Origin: Planobispora longispora
GTDB lineage: Bacteria; Actinomycetota; Actinomycetes; Streptosporangiales; Streptosporangiaceae
Assembly (NCBI RefSeq): GCF_016863135.1
Contig: NZ_BOOH01000001.1
Span: forward strand, 248,001-312,000
Reading direction: 5' to 3'
Length of the DNA: 64,000 nucleotides
In this document: positions 1 to 10,557 of the stretch, piece by piece
Layout of the letters: every line of letters begins with the position of its first letter
How positions within the stretch are numbered: position 1 is the first letter of the stretch
Made by a program: the position numbers and the translations under genes
The notes under the pieces: generated by a model
What the model saw: the letters and a program-made list of their open reading frames with translations, nothing else
The model's database searches: none
Told to the model about the DNA's origin: nothing

Positions 1-228
1 CCGGGTGTGCGCTACGGGCTGGGAGTGATGTCACGCCCCCTGTCGTGCGGCGGCGTCTACTGGAGCCACGGCGGCGACGACCCCGGATACCAGACCCGCA
101 CCGGCGTCACCGCCGACGGCCGGCGCAGCGTCGTGCTGGCGGTGTCCTCGCAGTTCGGCGACGCCCGCACGCGGGATCAGGAGAAGGCCGCCACCGACCT
201 GGTCGACCGCGCGCTCTGCGGGAGGTGA
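1..228 (+). CDS. Serine hydrolase / D-Ala-D-Ala carboxypeptidase-like, C-terminal end (partial)
   Basis: Open from the window edge in frame 1 to a TGA at 226-228, so only the last 75 residues are seen. They contain RYGLGVM and SHGGDDPGYQT, which match the last conserved box (H-x-G) of the beta-lactamase/serine hydrolase family (Pfam Beta-lactamase, PF00144), followed by a strand reading RRSVVLAVSSQ. The catalytic SxxK and YxN boxes lie outside the window. These proteins are usually secreted D-Ala-D-Ala carboxypeptidases or esterases; substrate cannot be told from this piece. Confidence 0.75.
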   Translation, partial: PGVRYGLGVMSRPLSCGGVYWSHGGDDPGYQTRTGVTADGRRSVVLAVSSQFGDARTRDQEKAATDLVDRALCGR

Positions 229-243
229 GCGGGGGTCACTCCA

Positions 244-309
244 CCCGGCCGTACGGCTGACGGGACAGGGCCGCGGGGTCGCGCCGCCCGGCCGTACGGC
301 TGACGGGAC
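244..309. repeat. 23-bp direct repeat, two copies
   Basis: The 23-base sequence at 244-266 recurs without a mismatch at 287-309. Each copy includes the palindrome GCCGTACGGC. It lies in the 253-base gap between the serine hydrolase and the first P450, where I see no gene. The same gap holds a hairpin with 8-bp arms CGAATCAT (440-447) and ATGATTCG (464-471) just past the P450 stop, which could act as a weak terminator. Probably degenerate intergenic sequence. Confidence 0.6.
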
Positions 310-481
310 GGGGCCGGAGCCGCGGCCTCCCGGCCGGGGAGGGCGTCAGCGGTAGGGGTCGCGGAGCGGCGTGATCCGGGCGGCGAAGGGGGCTCCAGCT
401 GCGGCGTTCCGTACAGCATGGAGCCCATGACAACATGAGCGAATCATTCGGTCGATCAACTTGATGATTCGTCCATATATG

Positions 482-1675
482 TCATCTGCCCATGCGGACC
501 GGCATCTCCTTGATGGAATTGACGAAGTTGGAGCGCAGGCGGCGCGCCTGTCCGGCGGGGGCGATGTCCGGGGCGCGCTCGGCCAGGACCTCGAACAGCA
601 CCCGGACCTCCATGCGGGCCAGGTGGGCGCCGAGGCAGAAGTGCGGGCCGCCGCCGCCGAAGCCGATGTGCGGGTTGGGGTCGCGGCCGATGTCGAAGGC
701 GTCCGCGTCGGGGAAGACGTCCGCGTCGCGGTTGCCCGAGGGGTAGTAGAGGACGACCTTCTCCCCCGCCGGGATCTTCTGGCCGCCGAGCTCGGTGTCG
801 GTGAGCGTGGTGCGGCGCATGGTGATCACCGGGGAGACCCAGCGGACGACCTCGTCGGGGAGCGTGCGCAGCAGCGATCGGTCGTCCAGGAGCCGCCGCC
901 ACTGGTCCGGGTGGTCGAAGAACGCCTGGAGCCCGCCGGAGGCGGCGTTGCGGGTGGTCTCGTTGCCCGCCACGGCCAGCAGCATCACGAACACGCCGAG
1001 GGAGAGGTCGTCCATGCTGGTGCCGTCCTCACCGGGGGCGACCAGCTTGCTGACGATGTCGTCGCGCGGCTCGGCTCGGCGCCGCGCGCCGAGCGCGGTG
1101 GCGTAGTCGAGCAGCTCGAAGATCGGCGTCAGGTCACCGGTGGCGAACTCCGGGTCGTCGGCGCCGATGAGCGCGTTCGACCAGGTGAAGATCTTCTCCC
1201 GGTCCTCGGGGGGCGCGCCGAGCAGCTCGCAGATCACATACAGCGGGAGCGGCGCGGCGATGTCGGCGACGAAGTCCGCCGAGCCGCGCTCCAGGGCGGC
1301 GCCGACCAGGTCGTGGCAGATCTCGCGGATGTGGTCCTCGAGCTTGCCGATCATGCGCGGGGTGAAGCCCCGGTTGACGACGCTGCGGGTGGCGGTGTGC
1401 TCCGGCGGGTCCTGGAAGAGCATCATGAGCCGGTTCCGGGAGAGCTGCTCCTCGGTCTGGTCCGGCACCATGATGCCGCCCGCGTAGGAGGAGAAGACCT
1501 CCGGGTGCCGGGAGACGCGCTGGATGTCGGCGTGCCGGGTGACGGCCCAGAACCCGGGGCCGCCGGGCTCGGCGTGCCGGTGGACGGGGGAGTTCCGCCG
1601 GAGCCAGGCGTAGCCGTCCCAGGGAACGCCGATCTCATACAGCGAGGGGTCGTAGACGTCGATCTCGGTGCTCAT
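482..1675 (-). CDS. Cytochrome P450 (CYP124/125/142-like clan)
   Basis: Encodes 397 residues, the normal size of a soluble bacterial P450. Visible motifs: I-helix AGNETT near residue 237 (oxygen activation), K-helix EVVR (ExxR), and the heme loop FGGGGPHFCLG near residue 345 with the proximal cysteine. The N-terminal PEVFSS and the C-terminal SNFVNSIKEMPVR resemble actinobacterial P450s of the steroid/branched-chain-lipid hydroxylase group (CYP124/125/142), but substrate is not decidable. The ATG at 1675 is chosen because the protein then begins MSTEIDVYDPSLYEIG, as in relatives; longer in-frame starts add non-conserved sequence. No ferredoxin gene is adjacent, so redox partners must be supplied from elsewhere. 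Confidence 0.9.
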   Translation of the reverse strand: MSTEIDVYDPSLYEIGVPWDGYAWLRRNSPVHRHAEPGGPGFWAVTRHADIQRVSRHPEVFSSYAGGIMVPDQTEEQLSRNRLMMLFQDPPEHTATRSVVNRGFTPRMIGKLEDHIREICHDLVGAALERGSADFVADIAAPLPLYVICELLGAPPEDREKIFTWSNALIGADDPEFATGDLTPIFELLDYATALGARRRAEPRDDIVSKLVAPGEDGTSMDDLSLGVFVMLLAVAGNETTRNAASGGLQAFFDHPDQWRRLLDDRSLLRTLPDEVVRWVSPVITMRRTTLTDTELGGQKIPAGEKVVLYYPSGNRDADVFPDADAFDIGRDPNPHIGFGGGGPHFCLGAHLARMEVRVLFEVLAERAPDIAPAGQARRLRSNFVNSIKEMPVRMGR

Positions 1676-1885
1676 CAAGTGCCTTCTGTACGTCATGTCA
1701 GCGGATAGCCGATGGCCCTGAACGACCCCATCTTTGTGATCACGCTCTGGGATTGGCAATCGGCGATCGTCGAAGCGCGGGATGGGGGTTCCCACGCGCG
1801 TCCGGTCGCCGGCCCGCTCTCGACGATCGGTGACTCGAGGCGAGCCCGGAGGGCGCGGATGCGTGCTGACGAGTACCGCGGCCGG

Positions 1886-2248
1886 CTACTTCTGGTGGAT
1901 CTGGATCCGGTGGCCGTCCGGACCGTCCACATGGGCATACGTGCCCCACGGTTCTTCGACCGGGTCGGTGACCGTCGCCCCCGCGTTCCGGAGTTCGGCG
2001 ACCGTCGCCTGGATGTCGTCGCACGTGAAGGTGAGGTACGCCCCCTCCCCGGGCCGCTTCCCGGACGCCGCGGCGTCGTGGATGGCTATCGCCGTCTGGC
2101 CGTTCGGCGGAGTCACCTCGATCCAGCGCGTTCCCTCGGACATCTCCGCGTCGACGGTCTTGTTGAAACCGAGCCTTTCGACATAGAAGTCCACGGACTC
2201 CTGCTGGTCGCTGACGTAGAGCACGGCCACGCCGATATGCGTGATCAT
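1886..2248 (-). CDS. VOC superfamily (glyoxalase/bleomycin-resistance fold) protein
   Basis: Encodes 120 residues beginning MITHIGVAVLYVSDQQES, with the paired beta-alpha-beta-beta-beta modules of the VOC fold: FYVERLGF in the first half, AYLTFTCDD in the second, and a terminal DPDGH-like strand (DGPDGHRIQIHQ). Such small proteins bind a metal or small ligand; many are annotated as glyoxalase/extradiol-like without known substrate. It is a single gene on the minus strand, separated by 210 bases from the P450; nothing ties it to a pathway. Confidence 0.85.
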   Translation of the reverse strand: MITHIGVAVLYVSDQQESVDFYVERLGFNKTVDAEMSEGTRWIEVTPPNGQTAIAIHDAAASGKRPGEGAYLTFTCDDIQATVAELRNAGATVTDPVEEPWGTYAHVDGPDGHRIQIHQK

Positions 2249-2388
2249 GGCGACTCCCGAAGTCGAGATCTTGAGAGGCGCTGCCAGCGTACGGCATCCG
2301 TCGCCGCGGGGCAGCCCTCCGCCGAGATCGCTCAGCGGCGCGCGGTGGGCTCATGGCGTCACGGCGGTCCCGCCCGGCGGCGGTGACG

Positions 2389-2640
2389 TCACGCGGTGGG
2401 CAGGGTGAAGAAGAACGTGGTGCCTCCTTCGGGGGTGGATTCGACCCAGATGCGGCCGGAGTGCCGGGTGATGATGCGCTGCACCAGGCTCAGGCCCATG
2501 CCGACGCTCTGGTAGGTGCCGGTGCCGCGCAGCCGCTGGAAGGAGGAACACGGCCCATCGGCCGCCCAGTCCGCCTTCGCTGTCGGCCTCGGCCACGGCC
2601 ACAGGCACCTCCCGGATCTCTCACACCTTGACGCCGTCGT
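2389..2640 (-). pseudogene. Remnant of a sensor histidine kinase (C-terminal ATPase piece)
   Basis: The last 50 codons before the TGA at 2389-2391 read [19 protein letters not shown] followed by [16 protein letters not shown] and [10 protein letters not shown]. This is the G2 box end of the HATPase_c domain of phytochrome-like histidine kinases. Upstream the similarity jumps frame (a second frame reads [13 protein letters not shown], compatible with an earlier strand) and stops; there is no N box, HisKA domain or start codon. I read it as a decayed 3' end of a larger kinase gene, with at least one frameshift. Confidence 0.65.
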
Positions 2641-2797
2641 GCTGCGCGACAGGCCGGGTGACCGGCTCGCCTCACCAGACGGTCCCGACCGAGAGTGACC
2701 GTCGCGCGACAGTCTGTCACCCAAAGCTGCTAAGCGCTCTCAGAGATCAGGCGCCGACCCGAGGGATAGACGGGAACTCTCCACGCCGAGGACGCGG

Positions 2798-2835
2798 ACG
2801 GCCCGCCCTCCCCCGCGCCGGGGAGGGCGGGCCGT
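2798..2835 (-). terminator. Strong hairpin terminator downstream of lon
   Basis: Perfect 16-bp inverted repeat (2798-2813 with 2820-2835), six-base loop, GC only, no long T tract: the usual form of actinobacterial intrinsic terminators. It lies about 100 bases past the lon stop and before the kinase remnant. The stretch between it and lon (2840-2935) holds short repeats of GAGACGTCAGG. Confidence 0.7.
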
Positions 2836-2935
2836 TCCTGCCTACCCCTCGATGGGGCCGTTCCCACGGGACGGTCAGACCGTTCCTGTGAGACGTCAGG
2901 CTGTTCTGTGCGCCGTCGAGCGGTCTTGCGAGACG

Positions 2936-5311
<2,376 letters not shown>

Positions 5312-5325
5312 CTGCACTCCAGGGG

Positions 5326-5346
5326 GTTGAGTTATACAGACTCAAT
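5326..5346 (-). promoter_or_regulatory. HAIR element (HspR operator) upstream of lon
   Basis: TTGAGT at 5327-5332 and ACTCAA at 5340-5345 are separated by exactly seven bases. The published HAIR consensus is CTTGAGT-N7-ACTCAAG; only the outermost bases differ. It ends 15 bases before the lon ATG, overlapping the expected transcription start region, which suits repression by HspR. HspR itself is not in the window. Confidence 0.85.
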
Positions 5347-5465
5347 TAACAGGAGTCCCTGAATGTTCCCAGAGTTGAGCTGTTTCGCTGTGAGCGATCG
5401 TAATTGTGTAATTTCCGTTCGCGGAGGACGGAAGATCCTCCCGAGGACTCTCCGGGATGAGGCGG

Positions 5466-5487
5466 GGGATCACTCCACGGTGTGATC
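5466..5487. promoter_or_regulatory. Inverted repeat upstream of the NarL-type two-component genes
   Basis: GGATCAC (5466-5472) and GTGATCC (5481-5487) form a perfect 7-bp-arm palindrome with an eight-base centre, 33 bases before the kinase start. The position fits an operator or a response-regulator site for autoregulation; the binding protein is inferred. Confidence 0.4.
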
Positions 5488-5519
5488 CGGATGATCGGCG
5501 GTCTCCCTAGACTGGCCGG

Positions 5520-6848
5520 ATGGCTTCTCCCCCCGCCCAGCGGGCACGGCTGCGGCCCGTCGCCCGGCTGGGCCGCGCGCTCACCGCGGCCGTGTGGACC
5601 GGCAGGGCCGGTCCGCCGCACCCCCGCCCCCGGCGGCTGGCCCCCCGCGTGCCGGGGTTCCTGAGCCTGCTGCCGTTCCGCACGATCGACCTGGTCCTCG
5701 TCGCCGATCTCGTGCTGGCCTTCATCCTGTTCCGCGCCGTGCAGGGGCTCATGAGGGACGAGTCGCTGCATCTGGCGACCCCCCTGGACGAGGGAGAGAT
5801 CGCGTTCATCGCCGTGACCTCCTCGCTGCCGCTGGCGCTGCGCGACCGCTGGCCGCTGGCGGCCTGGCGGCTCGCGGTGGTGCTGATCCCCTGGGGGATC
5901 GCCACCCGCGGCCAGGACCTGGAGGCGGCCTTCTCCGCCGACGCCGTGATCATGTACCTGCTGGTGGTCTACGCGGTCGCGGTCCGCTGCGAGCGGCACG
6001 TCATCATCGGCGTGTGGATGATCTCGGCTGCCGCCCTGTGGATCCTCGGCATCCAATCCGGCCCCAACCTGCCCGGCGTGACGCTCATCGGCATCGCCTT
6101 GGTGACCGTCACCGTCCTGTTCGGCTACAACGTCCAGGCCAGGAGGACGGCCGCCGGGCGGCTGGCCGAGGAGGAACGGCGCAGCGAGCAGGCGCTGGCC
6201 GGGCAGGCCGTGCTGGAGGAGCGGGCCAGGATCGCCCGGGAGCTGCACGACGTGGTGGCGCACCACATGTCGGTGATCGCCATCCAGGCGGAGGCCGTGC
6301 CGCTGAAGGCGCGGGGGGACGCGCGGCTGCTGGAGGAGGGGCTCGGCGAGATCCGCGCGCTCTCGCTGGCCGCCATGACCGAGATGCGCCGCGTGCTGGG
6401 CGTGCTGCGCGACGGGGACGGGCGTACGGACACCGCGCCGCAGCCGGGCCTGGGCCGCCTGGACGAACTCGCCTCCACCGCGCGCTCCGCCGGGCTCGCC
6501 GTGGAGCTCAAGCTGGGCGGCGACCTGCTCGAACTGCCCACCGCGGTGAGCCTGTCCGCCTACCGGATCGTGCAGGAGTCGCTCAGCAACGCCATGCGGC
6601 ACGCGCCCGGCTCGGCCGTCACGGTGAAGATCTCCCGATCCGGCGACGAGCTGAACATCCACGTGGCGGACGACGGCGGGGACCGCGCCGCCGCGGAGGC
6701 GGCGAAGGCGGGGCGCGACAAGCACACGGGACACGGCCTGATCGGGATGCGGGAACGGGCCGCCATGCTCGGCGGAAGCGTGTGGGCGGGGCCGGCGGGA
6801 AAGGGCTTCGCGGTCACCGCGATACTTCCGATCGCTGAGGAAGCATGA
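5520..6848 (+). CDS. NarL-family sensor histidine kinase
   Basis: Encodes 442 residues. A basic N-terminus is followed by several membrane segments between residues 50 and 205 (e.g. TIDLVLVADLVLAFILF, and a run around MYLLVVYAVAV), then the HisKA_3 dimerisation box RIARELHDVVAHHMS with the phospho-accepting His near residue 243, and an HATPase_c domain with ESLSNAMRHA (N box near 356) and GHGLIGMRERA. This is the DesK/NarX-like class paired with LuxR-type regulators. The response regulator follows after 25 bases. No extracellular sensor domain is evident, so the signal may be membrane-associated. Confidence 0.92.
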   Translation: MASPPAQRARLRPVARLGRALTAAVWTGRAGPPHPRPRRLAPRVPGFLSLLPFRTIDLVLVADLVLAFILFRAVQGLMRDESLHLATPLDEGEIAFIAVTSSLPLALRDRWPLAAWRLAVVLIPWGIATRGQDLEAAFSADAVIMYLLVVYAVAVRCERHVIIGVWMISAAALWILGIQSGPNLPGVTLIGIALVTVTVLFGYNVQARRTAAGRLAEEERRSEQALAGQAVLEERARIARELHDVVAHHMSVIAIQAEAVPLKARGDARLLEEGLGEIRALSLAAMTEMRRVLGVLRDGDGRTDTAPQPGLGRLDELASTARSAGLAVELKLGGDLLELPTAVSLSAYRIVQESLSNAMRHAPGSAVTVKISRSGDELNIHVADDGGDRAAAEAAKAGRDKHTGHGLIGMRERAAMLGGSVWAGPAGKGFAVTAILPIAEEA

Positions 6849-6873
6849 CGATCCAGGCGATCATGGAGGACGT

Positions 6874-7584
6874 ATGACGATCAGGGTGCTCATCGCCGAC
6901 GACCAGGGCATGGTCAGAACCGGCTTCACCGTGTTCCTGGACGCCCAGCCCGACATCGAGGTCGTGGGCGAGGCGGTGAACGGGCGGGAGGCGATCGAGC
7001 GCATCGCCGAGCTGCGGCCGGACGTGGTCCTGATGGACGTGCGCATGCCGGTCATGGACGGGCTGGCCGCGACCCGGGAGATCCTCTCCCCCGGCCCGCG
7101 CGGGGAGGCCGGGGAGCGCGGGGAGCGGACCGGTTCCGGCGAGGACGAGGGGTGCCCGCCGAAGATCCTGATCCTGACCACGTTCGATCTCGACGACTAC
7201 GTCTACGAGGCGCTGCGGGCCGGGGCCAGCGGGTTCCTGCTCAAGGACGCCTCCGCGCAGCAGCTGGCCGAGGCCGTACGGGTGGTCGCCGCCGGGGAGG
7301 CGCTGCTGGCGCCCTCGGTGACCAGGCGGCTCATCGCGGAGTTCGCCCGCGTCGGGCCGCAGCGCCCGCGCGTCCGGCTGGACGGCATCACCGAACGCGA
7401 GACCGAGGTGCTCGTCCTCATCGCCAAGGGCCGCTCCAACCAGGAGATCGCCGAGGATCTCGTGCTCTCGGAGCAGACGGTCAAGACCCACATCGGCCGG
7501 ATCCTGGCCAAGCTGAACCTGCGCGACCGGGCCCAGGCGATCGTGTACGCCTACGAGTCCGGGCTGGTCCGCCCCGGCGAGTGA
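6874..7584 (+). CDS. NarL/LuxR-family response regulator
   Basis: Encodes 236 residues: an N-terminal receiver (ADDQGMVRTGF, phosphorylation Asp in VVLMDVRMP near residue 55) and a C-terminal LuxR-type HTH beginning ITERETEVLVLIAKGRSN near residue 171. Partner of the kinase just upstream. Between the phosphorylation site and the next strand (KILILTTFD) there is a Gly/Glu/Arg-rich insertion of about 25 residues starting SPGPRGEAGERG, absent from standard receivers; reading frame is intact. A nine-base copy of its own start (ATGACGATC) occurs just upstream at 6845. Confidence 0.92.
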   Translation: MTIRVLIADDQGMVRTGFTVFLDAQPDIEVVGEAVNGREAIERIAELRPDVVLMDVRMPVMDGLAATREILSPGPRGEAGERGERTGSGEDEGCPPKILILTTFDLDDYVYEALRAGASGFLLKDASAQQLAEAVRVVAAGEALLAPSVTRRLIAEFARVGPQRPRVRLDGITERETEVLVLIAKGRSNQEIAEDLVLSEQTVKTHIGRILAKLNLRDRAQAIVYAYESGLVRPGE

Positions 7585-7741
7585 GGTTCCCCGGGGACCG
7601 TCCCACGCCCGGCTCCCCGGATGGCGTCGCCCCCCTCCCCCCGAGGGGTGACGTGAAGGTGAGCACCGCGGTGTGACGCGAGTTACCGATCTTGATTCGT
7701 AGCGTCCTGTCTCGTTCCCCCGAACCGGACAGGAGGCCCCC

Positions 7742-8482
7742 GTGCTCCGCTCCACGCTCGCCGTCGCCACCGCCGCGGCGCTCACCTACCTGGTCGTCCC
7801 CTCGCCGCAGGGCGACCGGATCATCCGGGTCTACGGCGATCTCAGTACGGCGGAGCACGTGGCCGTCATCGTCCCCGGCGCCGACACCACGTCCGCCACC
7901 TTCGACGGCGGGCGGGCCAAGCCGTACAGCACCCCGGGAGGCGGGGCCCGGGCGGTGCTCGCCCAGGCGCGGGAGCTGGACCCGGGAGCCCGGCTGGCCG
8001 TGGTCGCCTGGCTCGGGTACGACAGCCCGGCGACCGTCAGCCTGAGGTCCGCCACCGGCTGGGCCGCGGAGAAGGGCGCCCCGGCGCTGCGGCGCTACGT
8101 GAACGAGACGCTCCGCGGCAAGCGGGTCAGCCTGCTGTGCCACAGCTACGGGTCGGTGGTGTGCGCCAAGGCCGCGCCGGGGATCCGGGCGGACAACCTG
8201 GCCGTGTTCGGCAGCCCCGGGCTCGGCGTGTCCTCGGCGGCCGAGCTGGGCGGGGTCCCGCTCTGGGCGGGCAGCGGCACGCAGGACTGGGCGCGCGGCA
8301 TCCCCAAGATCAAGATCGGCCCGCTGGGCTTCGGCCGCGATCCCGCCGAGCCCGGCTACGGCTCCCGGGTGTTCGCGGCCGGCGCCGCCGGGCACAGCGA
8401 CTACCTCGCCCCCGGCGGCGAGTCCCTGCGCAACCTCACCCTGATCGCCCTCGGGCGGACCGCCGAGGTGTCCCATGCGTGA
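7742..8482 (+). CDS. Alpha/beta hydrolase, DUF1023-like, probably exported
   Basis: Encodes 246 residues from a GTG. A hydrophobic N-terminus (TLAVATAAALTYLVV) can serve as signal peptide or anchor. The core has AVIVPGADTTSATFDGG, typical of the DUF1023 branch of alpha/beta hydrolases, and the nucleophile elbow LCHSYGSVV, where the first Gly of GHSYGS is replaced by Cys. SGTQDWARG and GHSDYL supply likely acid and His positions. Substrate unknown. The stop overlaps the start of the acyltransferase gene by eight bases, so the two are probably translated together. Confidence 0.8.
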   Translation: MLRSTLAVATAAALTYLVVPSPQGDRIIRVYGDLSTAEHVAVIVPGADTTSATFDGGRAKPYSTPGGGARAVLAQARELDPGARLAVVAWLGYDSPATVSLRSATGWAAEKGAPALRRYVNETLRGKRVSLLCHSYGSVVCAKAAPGIRADNLAVFGSPGLGVSSAAELGGVPLWAGSGTQDWARGIPKIKIGPLGFGRDPAEPGYGSRVFAAGAAGHSDYLAPGGESLRNLTLIALGRTAEVSHA

Positions 8483-9707
8483 CCTGGCCGGGCGCCGTAC
8501 GGCGGCGCCGATCACGCCCGCACCCGCCCTCGCCGCACCGGCGCCGGTCACGGGAAACCCGGACGCGGAGCGGGGGAAGGTCGGCGCGGGATGGGCGGCG
8601 CGGGTCGAGGCGATGACGCCGCCGGGGCGGGACCGGGGGGTGGACGCGCTGCGGGCGCTGGCGATCGCCGGGGTGGTGCTGGGGCACTGGCTCGTCACGG
8701 CGTGGGTTCCCGGGCCCCGGGGGACGGTCTCCGTCTCCAGCCCGCTCGCGTCCATGCCGGAGCTCGCACCGCTGTCGTGGGTGCTGCAGACGCTGGCGGT
8801 GTTCTTCTTCGTGGGCGGATACGCGGCGGCGCGGAGCCTGCGGACTGTGGGTGATCCGGCGCGGGCGGCGGGTCCGGCGTGGGTGCGGGCCAGGATGGGG
8901 CGGCTGCTGCGGCCGGTGGTCCCGCTCGTGCTGGTCTGGGCGGGGATCGCGGCGGGGCTGGCGCTGCACGGCGCGCCGTACGCGACGGTCAGGGCGCTGG
9001 CGCTCCCCGCGCTCGGGCCGATCTGGTTCCTGGCGGTCTTCGCGGCGCTCACCGCCGCCACCCCCCTGCTGCTGAAACTGCGGCCGGGCGTCACCGCCGC
9101 CTCGGCGGCCGCGGTGGTGCTCGCGGTGGACGCGGTCAGGTTCGGCCTGGACGGGCCGGGCTGGCTGGGGTGGGTGAACCTCGCGGCCGGGTGGCTGGTG
9201 CCGTACATGCTGGGGGTGGGCTGGGCGGGCGGCGGGCTCGCCTCCCGGCGGACGGCGGTGGCGCTGCTGGCCGGAGGGGCGGCTGGGACGGCGGCCCTGG
9301 TGGCCGGGTTCGGCTATCCCGCGAGCATGGTGGGCGTGCCGGGGGCGGGGGTCTCGAACCTCAGCCCGCCCACGCTGGCCGCCGTCGCCTTCGGGCTCGC
9401 CCAGGTGGGGCTGGCGCTGCTGGCGCACGGGCCGCTGGGGCGGCTGATGCGCCGGCCCCGACTCTGGGCAGCGGTGGCGCTGCTCAACCTGTCCGCTATG
9501 ACGATCTTCCTCTGGCACCTGACGGCGGCGGCCGTGACCACCCTGGCGGCACTGCGCTTCGGCGCCGTCCCGGGACTGCTCACCCCGCCCGCCCGCCTCT
9601 CCTGGCTGCCGGAGCGCCTGGTCTGGCTGCCGGTGTTCGGGGGACTGCTCGTCCTGGCGGGGGCGGCGGCGAAGCGGTTAAATGACAGGGTGTCGCGATC
9701 AGCTTGA
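8475..9707 (+). CDS. Acyltransferase 3 family integral membrane protein
   Basis: Encodes 410 residues. After a Pro/Ala-rich N-terminus of about 50 residues comes RGVDALRALAIAGVVLGHW, the conserved first helix of the Acyl_transf_3 family with its His, then about ten membrane helices (for example LQTLAVFFFVGGYAAA, PIWFLAVFAALTAA, LSAMTIFLWHLTAAAV). Members O-acylate sugars, peptidoglycan or secondary metabolites at the membrane. Starts within the end of the upstream hydrolase gene, suggesting a two-gene operon; acceptor unknown. Confidence 0.85.
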   Translation: MRDLAGRRTAAPITPAPALAAPAPVTGNPDAERGKVGAGWAARVEAMTPPGRDRGVDALRALAIAGVVLGHWLVTAWVPGPRGTVSVSSPLASMPELAPLSWVLQTLAVFFFVGGYAAARSLRTVGDPARAAGPAWVRARMGRLLRPVVPLVLVWAGIAAGLALHGAPYATVRALALPALGPIWFLAVFAALTAATPLLLKLRPGVTAASAAAVVLAVDAVRFGLDGPGWLGWVNLAAGWLVPYMLGVGWAGGGLASRRTAVALLAGGAAGTAALVAGFGYPASMVGVPGAGVSNLSPPTLAAVAFGLAQVGLALLAHGPLGRLMRRPRLWAAVALLNLSAMTIFLWHLTAAAVTTLAALRFGAVPGLLTPPARLSWLPERLVWLPVFGGLLVLAGAAAKRLNDRVSRSA

Positions 9708-9739
9708 CGCAGCCTCCGGATGTTTGTGACACTGTGTCA
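9683..9739. promoter_or_regulatory. Two TGACA-N3-TGTCA-type palindromes upstream of the heme oxygenase
   Basis: A perfect 13-base palindrome TGACACTGTGTCA lies at 9727-9739. A related imperfect one, TGACAGGGTGTCG, lies at 9683-9695. Their centres are 44 bases apart, about four helical turns, which fits cooperative binding of one repressor. They sit in the only gap before the heme oxygenase. The first overlaps the last codons of the acyltransferase gene. Confidence 0.45.
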
Positions 9740-9767
9740 TGAAAGGCCCCTGCGACATGGAGCGATC

Positions 9768-10421
9768 ATGACCCAGCCGTCGTTCTCCGAAGTTCTCAAG
9801 AACTCCACCTGGAGCGACCACGAGTCAGCCGAGGGCGACGGTTACCTCAAGGCCCTGATGGCGGGCCGGCTCAGCCGCGAGGCCTACGGCGAGATGGTCG
9901 CCCAGCACTATTTCGCCTACGTCGCCCTCGACGCCGCCTCCCGCGCCCTCGCCGACGACCCGGTCGCCGCGCCGTTCGTCTTCCCCGAGCTCTACCGGGA
10001 GGAGGCGCTGGCCCGCGACCTGGAGACGATCTACGGGGCCGACTGGGCGGACCGGATCGAGCCCTCCCTGCCGACCCGGACCCTGGTCGCCCGGATCAAC
10101 CAGGTCGCCTCCTGGCCCGGCGGTTACGTCGCCCACCACTACACCCGCTACCTGGGCGACCTGTCCGGCGGGCAGTTCATCCGGATGGCGCTGGAGAAGA
10201 TCTACGGCTACGGTCCGGGCGGGGGCGTCGACTTCTACCGCTTCGACGCGGTCGGCAGCCTCCCCCGGTTCAAGCAGGAGTACCGCGCCCGGCTGGACGC
10301 CCTGCCCGTGGACGAGGCCGAGAAGCGGCGCATCATCCGCGAGACCAAGCTCGCCTACCAGCTCAACACCGAGGTCCTGGGCGACCTCGGCCGGATCGCG
10401 CGAGCCGAGGTCGCCGCCTGA
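9768..10421 (+). CDS. Biliverdin-producing heme oxygenase
   Basis: Encodes 217 residues, the usual length of bacterial HO-1-type enzymes. Near the N-terminus NSTWSDHESAE carries the proximal heme-ligand His (about residue 17); YTRYLGDLSGGQFI is the distal-helix GDLSGG motif. The enzyme opens heme to biliverdin, CO and Fe2+ with electrons from a reductase, for iron release or heme detoxification. ATG 9768 has GGAG six bases upstream and gives the family N-terminus MTQPSFSEVLK; an earlier in-frame start at 9720 would translate across the palindrome. No heme transporter is adjacent. Iron or heme control through the upstream palindromes is possible but inferred. Confidence 0.93.
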   Translation: MTQPSFSEVLKNSTWSDHESAEGDGYLKALMAGRLSREAYGEMVAQHYFAYVALDAASRALADDPVAAPFVFPELYREEALARDLETIYGADWADRIEPSLPTRTLVARINQVASWPGGYVAHHYTRYLGDLSGGQFIRMALEKIYGYGPGGGVDFYRFDAVGSLPRFKQEYRARLDALPVDEAEKRRIIRETKLAYQLNTEVLGDLGRIARAEVAA

Positions 10422-10448
10422 CGGCCGTCGTCCCCGGCTGAGACGACG

Positions 10449-10538
10449 CGAGAACACCGCCACCCCGCCGGGGCGGCACGGGAACGCCGCCACCCGGCCG
10501 GAGCGATGCGGGACCACCGTCACCCCGCCGGGGCCGCG
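10449..10538. repeat. Three imperfect 30-bp tandem repeats
   Basis: Units at 10449-10478, 10479-10508 and 10509-10538 share the frame CGNGAACNCCGCCACCC, with a few substitutions, and a partial fourth follows. They fill the gap between the convergent heme oxygenase and AlkZ-like genes. No start codon or RBS suggests they are coding. Confidence 0.6.
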
Positions 10539-10557
10539 TGAAAACCGCGGGAACACC

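Noticed and set aside
440-471. Riboswitch or strong terminator at the hairpin after the first P450
   Set aside because: Only 8-bp arms with a 16-base loop and no T tract; at most a weak terminator.
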